Shown: positions 1 through 12,600 of the stretch, piece after piece
How positions within the stretch are numbered: the first letter of the stretch is position 1
Layout: every line of letters starts with the position of its first letter
NCBI GenBank assembly: GCA_007922195.1
Contig: ML681981.1
Location: forward strand, 14,889,771-14,953,770
DNA: 64,000 bases
Direction of reading: 5' to 3'
Origin: Podocnemis expansa
Lineage: Eukaryota; Chordata; Testudines; Podocnemididae
Translations under genes and position numbers: made by a program
The notes under the pieces: model-generated
What the model saw: only the letters and a program-made list of their open reading frames with translations
Told to the model about the DNA's origin: nothing
Database searches by the model: none

Positions 1-320
1 ACCTCTGAGCTCTACCACTTTACTTCACTCAGTTTACCAGGCTTCATTATTGTCAAGCCTACATTTAAGTTCACTACTTATATTTTAGTGTATTTCTATT
101 TAACATAAAGAAACATCACCTTTATAGGCTACAGAAGCAAATGGCAGGCACAAATGGCTCTTGAAATAATGCACCTCTCTGTTAGGAAAGGACCATGAAC
201 TACACATGGCCCAGATATTTCAAAGGACAAATAGAAAGAAACCCAACTGAAAGTTGGTATAACTTTTGCTTGCTACACAGGCAGGGGTGAGATGTTGAAG
301 GGCCTGGTATTTTTCTAGAA

Positions 321-445
321 CAGTGGTGGTTCAACTTGTGGGCTACAAACCCCTGGGGGTCTGTAGACTATGTCTAAGTTTTTCAAATGGGTTCTCACCT
401 CCATTTAAAAATTTGTAGGGATTCACAACAGGTTGAAAACCATTG
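321..445. mobile_element. Non-autonomous hAT element, 125 bp
   Basis: Starts CAGTGGTGGTTCAACTTGTG and ends GGTTGAAAACCATTG, so the ends are inverted repeats of the CAGTGGTTCTCAACC type common in hAT MITEs. Flanked by TTCTAGAA and TCCTAGAA, a 7/8 match to the 8-bp duplication hAT transposases make. Lies in the last STAMBPL1 intron. Confidence 0.8.
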
Positions 446-598
446 TCCTAGAAGATGAGCTTTAGTTCTAATAGGAACTCATTCTGGGAAGTGCTATGGC
501 CTATATTTTACAGGGAGTCAGAGTAGATGATCACAATGGTCCCATCTATGTCTGTTCTGTTAGAATATGTTAAGAATTTTTAAATGTAATATACCTAC

Positions 599-698
599 AT
601 TAAATAGTCTAGGCTCCTTAGTATGTGGGTGAAACCCCTTCTTTTTACAAGCAGAAACTTCAAGCATGCCAGCATTAGTAAGTCTGAAGATCCCAGTG
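599..698 (-). CDS. STAMBPL1: STAMBPL1 exon 10, penultimate coding exon
   Basis: 100 bp, completes D384 and encodes [20 protein letters not shown] to KEPRLFN (385-417). C401, H407 and H409 are second-site zinc ligands. Acceptor TTTCCAG, donor AAT|GTAGGT. I looked for the final exon (human ICKHVLVKDIKIIVLDLR) in 1-598 and did not find it. Confidence 0.95.
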
Positions 699-3600
699 CT
701 GGAAAGCAAAGAACAAACTTGACGTAAGATTTGTAGCATTAACAGAACTTGCTTCAAACAAGCATTAGTCAAACACAAATTACTGCATTCAGTACAGGGT
801 AAGTGCCTCTGATGTACAAGAAATCAGAAAAGATGACAAAATGGCCCTTTCTGGCACTAAAAGTTATGAGTCTATGAGGGAGAAAATATCCTGCCAGATA
901 CAGCTGATGTATACTCTGCTTTGAGTCTTTATTACTAGTAAAAAGAAATTCTACAGTACAACAAAGAACCACCTGGCTGAAAATCAATTCTTAATTATTA
1001 ATGTTCATAAACCTGAACAAAAAAATAGATAAAAAATACAAATGGAAGTGCTGCTTCTGTTTACTCCTACTCAATGATTAGTCCCTACTCATACAAGTAG
1101 CCCAACTGAAGTCAGCAGTACTAATCAGGTGAAGAAGAGCTACTCCCATGAGTATTTAGTTAGAAAGATTTTACAGAAGGCTATGGGCCACTGTTCCATG
1201 CTTGCTGTGCAGCTTTTACCCACTACTCTTCTTTCAGAAAGTCTGAAGAGAGTAACTAAGGAGCAATTCTCGTCTCCTGCCCAAATCCCATGCAGACTGG
1301 TTTGGTGTGCAGCACTGCTACGTTCACTGGAGGGGCAGGGAAAGTCTAGGAATAGACCCTCAGCTATATGGGTCATGTCCCAGGGGGTTACTGATGCTCC
1401 TGGACTTCAGGAGCAATCACGGCCAGCAGTGAGTCCTGTACATAGCATGTTTGCACAGCGTTCCAGAGTGCTATGCCCCTGCCCCATGCAGGGATATTTA
1501 GATGCAGACTATTTTCCGCCCTGTGCTGCAATAAAACTGTTTAGGCTGGTTGTATTCTTTTAGTCATGGTGTGTTAAGATAACATGCAGCTCCTGGGTAA
1601 ACCTGCATGGAACCTACATTGCTAGTGATTACATACGTGTGCTTTCTTAACATGGCCACACTTTATAAACATTTATAAATAGAATGTTAAAGGATTAATA
1701 AGTGTTATAGACATAAGCAAAATGTGCAATAGATGTTATAAGCACAGCAGGAGAAAGTATTACAGAGGTCTATAAGCAATGATTATACACAATCTATTAT
1801 CCTGACCTGCTCCAGCTGCCCTTTTTAAAAAGCATGTAGGCATTGCTCCATTCAGTATTACCTAAAGGCTAGAATCAAAGGTGGACTTAGGGGTCTAAAG
1901 AGGCAGCTAAGTCAACAATTAGGTGCCAACGGCATTCACAAAACACTGCTGACCCTAAATTTGAATCACTGACATTTCTACTGGGAGGCATACGCAAAAC
2001 CTCCTAATTCCTGAAGTCACCCCAGCCCATCTCATCCTGAAATTCACAAGCTGCTCAAAACCTAGCTCATGCTTGAACTCTGGTGTCAGTTTCAGACTAG
2101 GTGAGAATCAGAGCTGTCTGGCTTACCTGTGAACCACAGAATACCCCAAAGCCCAATGGTTAGGTTACTCCCCTGCGATGCGGGAGGCCCAGGTGGAAAG
2201 CCCCCTCTGCCTGATTTGGAGCAGAAACTTGAACCCAGCTCTCCCATTTTAGAGGTGAGTGCCCTGAATATCAGGCTATTCCAAAAAAGGCATTGCTCAA
2301 TCACTCCTTTTGGAGCTGTTCCACTTTGTATAAATCCTACTCACTGGAGCAGGGAGTTAAAACTGACTGTGAGACCCTGAATGCCAAATAGTTTATTGCT
2401 TAGGACAAGCACCTGGAAGATGGGAGACCTACTCCAACTCTGGCAGAGCAGGGATTTGAAAACAGGTTTCCTGCCTCCCAAGGGAATGGCCTCTAACCAC
2501 TGGGCTATGAACTGAAAATTCGGTGATGGCTACAGCTGGAGTTGGGGTGGCAGGGGCATGGGTTCCCCAAGTGGCTTCTATCTGCAGCATGAGTGGAGTG
2601 GGGGTCCCCAAGCACATCATGGAAAGAAGCCACTGAAGATCCTGGTGGCTTCTTTCCGCAATGTGCCTGGGGTCCCTGGGAGCACTTAGGACACCACTGC
2701 CTGCTTTTCTGGGGCAGGACCAGCACTTGCAGCAGATGGCAATGCATGCAACACGTGCTGGGGGCTGCTGACCCCTTCTTAAGACCTTGTAACAATGAGA
2801 GGAGCAATGCTTACAGACCTTTAAAATTTTGGGCTCATAACAAATATACTTTAAACAACTCTTAGTGATTTATTTGCATTTTATAAACTATTTGTAAAAC
2901 AGAACCTTAATGTAAAGTCTGACTTATCTCTACATTCCCATCACGTCAGTGTTTTTCACTATGAACAAGCTAAAAGGTCTTCGCTTCCCAACTTTTTTTT
3001 AACTAAGTAGAGTGCAGTCTGGATTCTGTGAGACACACTTGATAGTGGCCTAGAACTACCACAGAAGCAGTCACACCTACCAAGAGCAGTGCAGCATCAC
3101 CATTTACACAATTTTAAAATTAAATAGGAGAAAAAGTCGTCATATAAAATTGCACACAGAGATTCACTGGAATACAAGCCTAGATCAATTTAGAACACAA
3201 GAACAGCCCCCTTTCTCCCCCCTTTCACATATATTACAACCTTTTTCCCCCTTCACCTTAGCTGACATTCAGGTGCTGTTTTTCAGGTGATCTAGTTTTG
3301 AGACAGCAGGCTTGGAGAGATAGCTAAACATTACTTAGAAAAAACTGAACTCACTCATTATGTTTTGGTGAACAAACAATTGCAATAGCCTCTGGCAACA
3401 TTAGCTGATAAGAACAATGAGTATGAAGATCAACACTGGATAAGAATGCAGTTTGCGTTGGATGTGTCTACAAAAAAAAGGAAAGCACTGCAAAGTGAAG
3501 ATATTTCTTAATCAGGTGATGGTCAAAAATCCATCTAAGCAACAACAGGATTTTGTAACAAGATAAAGCATTTCGCACAGATTCAGTTTTTACTATTTGT

Positions 3601-6600
3601 TACTTAAACTTGAACTTTTCTATGACACAACATACCTTTCAGGACAATTTTCAGGAATGACTCAACAAAACAAGCTATAGCCTACAGTGTCAGGAGTAAA
3701 TCCCTACTACCAAGTGTATGAAGGCTTACAAAAACAATTTTAAACTCTTCTAAATATCAGGTTAATGATCTTACAAGCAGAAACAAATCTAGATTGAAGA
3801 GGTATGTGTGAGTATAGAAAGTTGGCAGAGAAGGGGAAAAGGATTTAAATTAATTGTCCCAAATCCCTCAAAGTGAGTTCACACACTAACCATCTCAAGC
3901 AGAAAGGAAAACTTAGAACATAATGCTTTGTTTCCATTTAACAACTTTTGTTCTACATTATAAATTAAAATTTCTGAACAAAAACTTGCACAGAACAGAA
4001 AAACTGAACATTTCTTAGGAAAAGGCACAGAGGGATGTTTCAAAAACTCCAAGATTTTTATTCAATTTTTTTTAATGAGGACTTTATCAGAACCAACTGT
4101 TCCCCAAGAAGATATAGGTTTGACAAGTCAGCATTTTCTAACAACCAGAAAGTATAGTAAAATAATTCCTGCCAGCTATACAAATGGTGTTTTATGTATC
4201 TGGGAAGCAATTCTGATCTCAGGCGTTCTGACATACAACTGAGTTATTTTTGATTTATAGTGGTATAAGTGAGATCAGAATCAGACTCATGAATGGCAAA
4301 GGGATCAGGCATCACTTTACTATTTGTAATTTTAGTCATTAATATACTAAGCCTTGGAAATCCACTTGTTAGTTGTTTTACTCATTCTACAGCTATTTAG
4401 GTTTATTTTTTCATTTTACAATTAAATGGAATACAAGATTAGCCAAAATTGCAATGGGGAGAAAAAAAGGAAAAAAAGAAAGGCAAAGGAAATTCTACCA
4501 AAAGAGGCTCAAGTTCCTTCTGCTTGCAAATTTCCTTTGTCATATTGGCAATCTTAAAAAAATTCTTTTTCACCACTGATTTTTAAAGAAATCTATGTAA
4601 CATGCTCAGTCAAGCAGTCTGTTTTTTAATATTTCAAAACTTTTCTTTATCACCATAACTAGAATAAACTGATAACACTTACTATTTCTTGATACAAATT
4701 CTACAGTTTGAAAACCTGCAAGTAATCATTTTAGAAATGAGGTATATCTAATACAACTGAGCTAAATTCTGCACTGAATTCCATCTTATATATGTTAGTG
4801 TTTTAAATTGCTGTCCATCATCACAGTGGCTGAGTGACTTCCATATATAATCAATGGCAGAGTCCTATTGGACTTCATGAAGTCTCTGGTTATTTTTTTC
4901 CTTTTTAGCAACGGACAGACAGCTCCTAATACCTTAAACAGAAATTGCACTGGGAAAACTGGGCCTGCTGTAACAATGAAACACTTTACAGTTTTCTTAT
5001 AAATAAAGAATAGCTTGTATTGGTGGATGACATTTATGTGTCATATCAGGTCACCAACACAAAAATTAAGAGAGAAAATTAGTTTAGATCATGCAAATAA
5101 TTTCCTTAGGCTAGGCAAATCAATGCTGATTCTCTATAGCCTATATAGCCAATACAGAAAAAACCAATACACGAGGCATACATACATGGATCCAACCCAA
5201 AGTGAGGAGATCATGTTGATCCTGAACACCGAATAATTCTTCTACATTCTCCATGTCACAATAGTCTGGTCCTGCAGATTGCTTTGGCACTATTACATGG
5301 GTAATAGTAAATTCATTATGTGTCTGTAAAACACATGGTGGGAAGGTGACTTGAATTAAGGGTCTTTTTATGAAGAACATGAATCTGAGGAAAAAAGGAT
5401 CAGATCCTCAGCTGCTATTGGTTGTGGCAGCTCCACTGAGCTCAGTTAAGCTGTCAGTTTACCCCTGCTGAGAATCTAGCTAGTATTTCATCACAGCACT
5501 AGAAAGAGAAGCAACAAACACATTCGAAATGTGTGCGCAGAGAAACGTTAAAAGGAAAGATAATGTCTGTTCACAATGAAAGCAAGAAAGTTAAAAATAT
5601 GATTACTTTCTTTGAAGCTTGGAAACACAACACGCTTCCCTGCTTTTATTATTCTTGGCTTTTGTGTATGTCTAATGCACTTTGATATCCACTTTGAACT
5701 TCTTTGTATTTGCATGTCTGTGTGTGAGCAGCAGCAGCAGCATTCAAACCCCCCGGCGGCCCCCCCCCGCGGAAACAAGCTGATAATTAAGCACTGCTGC
5801 AAAGTCAGCTAACTGAGCTCTTAGGATTACCGAGGGTATAGGCCAAAAGAACCAGAACTGATTTTTGTTTTATTATTTTAGAATTTGATAACACTCACTA
5901 ATAGCTTCTACCATTTTAATACCCAGTTTTCCTGTACCTAAACCTCTTTTTGTTTGATGAATTCCAAGGAATGTTCTTGAAAAATCCTGAAATGGAGGTT
6001 AACTGTACAGCTTAATAACAGTCCATGATGATGGTGAAAATTTAAAATCAAATAGGTCTGCAATAATGCAAACAGCAGACCACAGTTTGATATGATATCC
6101 ACACAGACCCGTAAGGTTATTTTAGAAAGTTAATTGCATTACACATTTACTCTTTAGATCTGCTTTTGCTTTGATATCAGTTCACTACAGGAAATACAGT
6201 ATTATCAAAAGTGCTTTCCCAATACAAATGTGAAAGTTCAACTGTACCAGTTTTCCACAGAGAATTCCGCATGTCTCTATTCCTCTTACTGTATTTGCGT
6301 CGGCTAGCAGCAGAAATTTGTGACAAAGATCTGTGGGTAAAACCACACTTCGGAGTGCTTCGGCTATCTGATCTAAGGAAGAAGGAGACAGGGCATTTAT
6401 AATTTAGTTTTCAGCACAACATTTTCTAATGTAACAGGTAAATCAACTGAATGACCTTACATAGCAGGTGTCACACATGCCACAAAAGCTTTGTGTCAGA
6501 ATAATAGAGAACTTTACTGAGCATAAGCTTTCTTCTGTTAAATACACATCAAAGAGTATAAAACGTTACCTGGGTTGCATCTTTAAGGCAGTAAACTATC

Positions 6601-9600
6601 ACTACTTCCTGGGCTAAATTCTCACAGCTCTAAAAATGAAACCTCCATGAGTCTGCTTCTGTTCCCACTGAGTCAATGGCAAAATTCCGATTTAATTCAA
6701 TGGAAGCAATCAGGCCTGGCTACTGGAATTTGTAGGTGTGAAATGGGTGACCATATGTGTATGTATCCATTTTAGGTGAGAATACTGGGGGTCACATGCA
6801 TATACAAATATTTCAGGAACATTTGGTCCTCCACCTCAGAAGTCACAATGAAATAAACATGTGCATGTTGATATCATATGTACGCTATGAGAGGCAGAGG
6901 AGCATTGAAGTCCAACTGAACACTTACTCTGAACAGTGCTTAAAGTGGCTGCTGGCTTTAAGGCCTGGTTTACTGTAGGAGACAGTCCAGTAGAAACGGA
7001 GGCATCACTCTTATTTGCTTTCTCGGAAAATGTGGTAGATAAGCAGTTATTCTGATGCATAGAAATGCAAGACAAAACACTTCCATCAATCTGTTCAGAC
7101 ATAACCATATTCTCTTTAATTTTCTGATCTCGGGCTAGTTCTTGCTTCTTAAGTTGATCTTCAAAGAACTGAAACTGCTCTGTTTCAAGCTGCTGCTGCC
7201 GCATTTGTGCAATTCTCTTTTTTTCGGCTTCTATCAACCTCTGGTGCTCCAGTTTCTTTAAATATTCAGCTTTACACCTGTTCTGCAACAGATGTGAATA
7301 AAGTGGGCAGATCCTTTAGACAATGCTAAAAAAAGTCACAAAATGGTGAGGGGAAAGCTAGCAAACCAATTAACTGATTCTTATTACACAATAACAGCAC
7401 TATTTGGAAAATGTTAGCCACATTGCCCAATACAATTATGTCCACAGAAGTGCTCTAAAATAATAAAGATGATGCACCTAGAGAAGATGACACAAATTGC
7501 CCATTCTGCACACCCCCAGATAAATTATGCATTTACCTCAGTAGTAGTAGTAGTAGTATTTGCCCTTAATCCATTTATATTTTAGCAGAAGTAATTGGTC
7601 TAAAAAAAGTCACTTTTTTGAATAGGATGTGTATGGGGAGGATGCACAAACAAGCCTTTATCAAGACAACATTTAACGTCATGTGGATTTCACAGCATAG
7701 CTGTGTCTCTAGCACTTTCGCCTGCCCTTTTCTTTCATCATTCAGGTTAATTTCCCTTGGACTGCTTCCATCAAACCTAGACCACATCCACATTTTAACC
7801 ACTGCAGCTGTGATGCTGTAGTGCTTCAATACAGTATAGAGACACTCACTACACTGACAGGAAGGGTTCTCCCACTGTGAGAGCTGGTGGCTATTTTGAT
7901 GGAAGAATTCTTCCGTTGCCCTAATATTATCTGCACCAGGTGATAGACTGGCATAGGTAAGTCTCTCAGGGCAGGTCTACGCTGGTGATGAAATTCGGCG
8001 ACAGTTGACGGAAGTTATGCGAGGTAGGCAGCTTCCTAACTACCGTTCAACAGAGTGTCATCACCGCTCTGTACCAACAGGAAATGCATTCCCATTGACA
8101 CAGCTCTGTGCCATTTGAGGGGGTGGTTTTATTTAGTTGATTTCCAGATTGACTTAGTGAGTCTTAACTGACCACTCAGTCAATCTGGCAAGATTTTTCT
8201 GCCATTTGCAGCAAATTTACTGCCATTAGTGTGGACGTGGCATCAGGGGTGTAGAGCTGTGCCAGCGTAAGTTTTCATTGCAGACCAGCCCTTAACCTTG
8301 AGTTGTATGGGTTTTTCCACACTACTTGTTCTTCTGTCTCGGTTGCATGAGTCCTCCCTGTACTCTCATCTCTCTCCAGCTGCTCAACACCAACTGCTAT
8401 TCCTCAAACTGCAGGGAACCTTCAGGTTTCAACATTCCTCCCCCACTTCTGTTAAAGAAACAGAAACTCAAACTTGTGGAAGCAAGTTAAAATATAGATA
8501 ATTAATGATACTCAATGACCAACAAACTAACACCTCAGAGACAAATCATACATAGGAACATGGATTCTTGTTCCAAATGCCAGGAGAAACATGGTAAGAG
8601 AAAGAACACATACCTCACTTCCTCCACCATTTTCTATTACAAGTTTTTAAACTACACATCCTACCTTCAGTGACTTTATTATGAAAAATGGGAGTTGGAC
8701 TATACAGTCCTTAACAGTTACTGAAAAACACCCACAAATCAACCAGAACCTAGCCTAACTTTGCATCTTTCACAAGGCCTTGAGGTACATCAGAATTCAA
8801 GGGAATATTAGCCACATTGTGGTCTAATTTTGCTTTTTTTTTTTTTTTTTTTAGGGAAAGAGGCCCATTCAAACACTCGTAGGTATAGTATCTTAGTTTT
8901 CAAATAAAATGGTAATAAACAAAATGCACCAAACTGCAGTGAAAGGCTTTTCCTGCAATAGATAAAGACACTCAGACATTAAATATTCTATTAAGAAAAT
9001 ACTAAAAAATGTATATATTTACTTCTAAATAACCATACATACTTATCACTTATTTTCAAATTCACTGCTTCAGGAGAGGTTCAAAAGATGCTATTTCTAA
9101 TACTGCCTAAATTATGTAATTCTAAAAAGTTGATATTTTCTTTTTATTTAAATTTTGCTTTTTATTTAAATTTTGATCATTGTGCAATACTTATAAAAAC
9201 GGATCAAATTAGTAAACTTTCATATAACTAGTGCTTTAAAATTAAATGTAAATTCAAATAAGACTTACTTTGTCTTGCATATATTCTTGGTATTCTATGT
9301 TATATTTCTTTAAAAGATCCATCTTCAATTCATCTGTCCTTGGAAATGCAACCTCTTTCAGTTTCTTTGTGAAAAAGGGGGGGACAAAAAAAAAGTAAAA
9401 TTTTTTTTTTGCTTTCTAAAACAAACAGCCTTTAAAAAAGTCATTTTCCAAAGAGAGTTAAAAATACTAAATTATAGGCATGTCAAATAAATAAGGCAAT
9501 GCCCTAAGTTGTTTTAAATTGTCCTAGTCCATTGATTTCAATAAAGCTATGCCAATTTATACCTGCTGAGATCTGGCCAACAAATTACTTATAGAAAAGG

Positions 9601-12600
9601 AAAGTCACTTCTCCAACCAGTCTGATCCCTCTGTGAAGCATAACTTAACAAATAACAGCCAGCATTTCTGGCTCAGGCAACATTTGATTCTAGGTTTCAG
9701 ATCAACTTTGGCACAGCTCCTGCAATAAACTTGTGTGGGATGAGCCAGGTGGAGGCCCCCCAAAGTCAGTGAAGCACCACTCAATTGTAGGGTTCTACCT
9801 GTAGGAGATGGTGTCTTTAATATTACACATTTCAAGGCCTTAATTAATGTGTTTAAACAGGTACTTAATTTTATTGACTAACTAATCATATGCTTGGGTA
9901 CCCTTCCTGAATATGTATGCTTTCTTCACTCAAGGCCCAAGCAGAAAAAGAACTGGAAGAAAATTATGTAGACCAAGCCTCTAAAGTGATTTTATTCAAT
10001 GTATTAAACTTATAACAATAAATCTCAATCACACGCCATATTGCATACTAGCTTAGCATTACTCCCATACATTTCAATAGTTTGGCTCTATAGATAGTGG
10101 GGTGTTTAAATAATCCAAACAAACTAGAAAATGTCACTAAAAATTAAACACCAGCAAAGCATTTTGCCAGATTAATCTGAGTAGATGCAAATCAGTGCAC
10201 AGGTGCTATCTCTTGTCACACCACACATGCATCAGAAAGCAGCCGCCACTTTCTGGAATCAGTTGACATGCATTGTGGAACAGCAGGACAAGGTTCTGCT
10301 AGAAGAGACATTTTTCCATATTTCAGGGAATATCAATGGATAATTTCAGATGTTTTAAACTGAGGAAGGCACTATTTTAAAAGTTTATCCTTCAATTAAG
10401 CAATTATGAAGCCAATATATTAAGTGGTGAAAAAAAAAAGCCCTAAAAAGGAAGCGAAGTACACTTTTTAGTATTAAAGAAAGCAGAAAATACTTCGGCA
10501 TATGAACACACATTAAGTAGATAATCTATAGTACAGTAATAATTCCACATCCCTCCGTTTTTAGCAGTAAGAGCTCAAACTAGCTTTCACTGATGTCAGT
10601 GGCCATTCAGTTCAATGGAAGCGAGGTGAGATTTGAAATATTTTTAAATTAAGTTATTCAAAATATATTTCCTTTAATTATGTTTACAACAATCATGAAC
10701 TACTGACTGTATTCAGTAATAACTGACTGACTGACTTTCTGCTTTCAGAAGTTCCAATCAGAATCCCAACAACAATGAAGCAACCAAACTGAAATGAAAA
10801 CCTTGGCTACGTCTATACTAGCTAGTCTAGACTAAGCAAGCTTAGCCCGGACTAAACTTGGTCCGAGTCTACACTAGGCTTTGCCTAGTTTGAACTAAAA
10901 ATTATTTTAGTTTGAACTAAGCTCTTAGTTCAAACTAGTTAGCTTTTAGTTTGAACTAGGGCAATGTAGATGCCTTAGTTTGAACTTAAAAAAATCTGAA
11001 CTAAGCAGTTAGTTCAAAATAACTGTGTTTGCTAGTTCAAACTAATTTTTTAGTTTGAACTAACTTTTTGGTTTGAACTAAGAAGTGCAGCTAGTTTGAA
11101 CTAAAAAGCTGAGGTTAGTTCGAACTAACCCAGAACTGCTTAGTTTCAACTAAGGAAGTCGGAACTAAGCTTTCTAATGTAGACATAGCCTTCGTGGCTT
11201 ACAGAGCTAATTAAAAAAACATAGTCTTACTATACTGGGTTGGAACCATGTGTATTTGTTTGCATTGGGGGAAAGAAGAATTAAGTTGCTGAGACAGCAA
11301 TTTGAGAAATGCCAAGAAAAATCAACACTACCTTCATAATATCCTGTTTTTCTGGTACTGCACATTGATGATAGTCTCGGTGATTGGGTAGTTTTTCTAC
11401 AAATAAACTAGAAAATTAAACACACATTTTTGTTCCTTATTAGCCAAAGGAAGATTTACAGCAGCTTTTATGTTGAGAGCAAAACAAGATCTACATATCA
11501 CAGGTGTTGAACACTGCATTCCAATTTGATTTATAGCAGTTCTGTGTGCCTTCACAAGCAAAACCACATCACTAGAATTCAAGTACTGATTTATATGTGA
11601 CACAAATCTTAACCTTCCACAATACTGTTTTTTGTAGCCAGATAACACCTCTTCTTGGTTTTTAGTAGCAAGACCTAGCACATAGCACCTGAAATCACCT
11701 TGCTGGGCACTAGCTGGCCTTTGTAACCAGAGTTTATCAGCATCACTTTCATCCCTTTTTCACTTGTGAGGTCTTGTCTTGCAAATCATAAACATGGCAA
11801 AGATGCAGGAGATACTCCTGCTGGATTATGCATCACTGCGTGCATACAGAATTCATGTCCCCTGCAGATTTCTTTGCTTCTCCACAGAACAATGACTTCT
11901 AATAAAGAAGAAAAGGAAAGCTGCAAGAGTGGTCACATACCCCTCCTTAGCAGCACAGGCACGGGCATCTTTCAGGCGCCCAGAGTATCTGACAGAGAGG
12001 TAAACCACTGCAGGTGGGAGGGCTAGGAAGCCAGCAACGTGGACTTCCTAGCCAGCAGCTCCTATCCTGTGCCAGACTCCTGTGCTAGTCCTGACTGGGC
12101 TGGAGATAGATGGGATTTCCTTTTCATCTGCAAGGAGTGGGCAGGGCCCTGGCGGAGGCAAACCAACACCCAAAACTTTCCCAGCTGCAGGAAGCTCTGC
12201 AGTCCTCCTCTCCTTTCCTGCCACCCTCGCTCCTCCGTCATGGGGTTTGGGGTCACTATATAGGGAGTTGCTCCCTCATCTGCCCAACCCCCAAGCATCC
12301 AAAGCTCTCAAATACCCAGACCTCCCTGCCAAGTCTCATCCGTCCACACTGAATCCCCTCACTAAATTTCTTGTCCCTGAACCCCCTGCTGAGCATCACC
12401 CCCTGCACCCAGCCTCTCCATCCACGTCCCCCCCCAAATCGCTCTCTGCATCCAGAACCACACCCCTGCACCTGGACCATTGTAAACAAACTGGAACCAT
12501 TGCTACTGAACCCCCACCAGTTGCATCTGAACCCACACCTCTTCAGGTATCATTCCCCCAGCACCTGGACCCATGTGTTGAGCTGCCACACCCAGACTCC

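Noticed and set aside
1..598. Possible final exon of STAMBPL1
   Set aside because: No minus-strand sequence encodes anything like ICKHVLVKD with a following stop; the exon must lie beyond the window.
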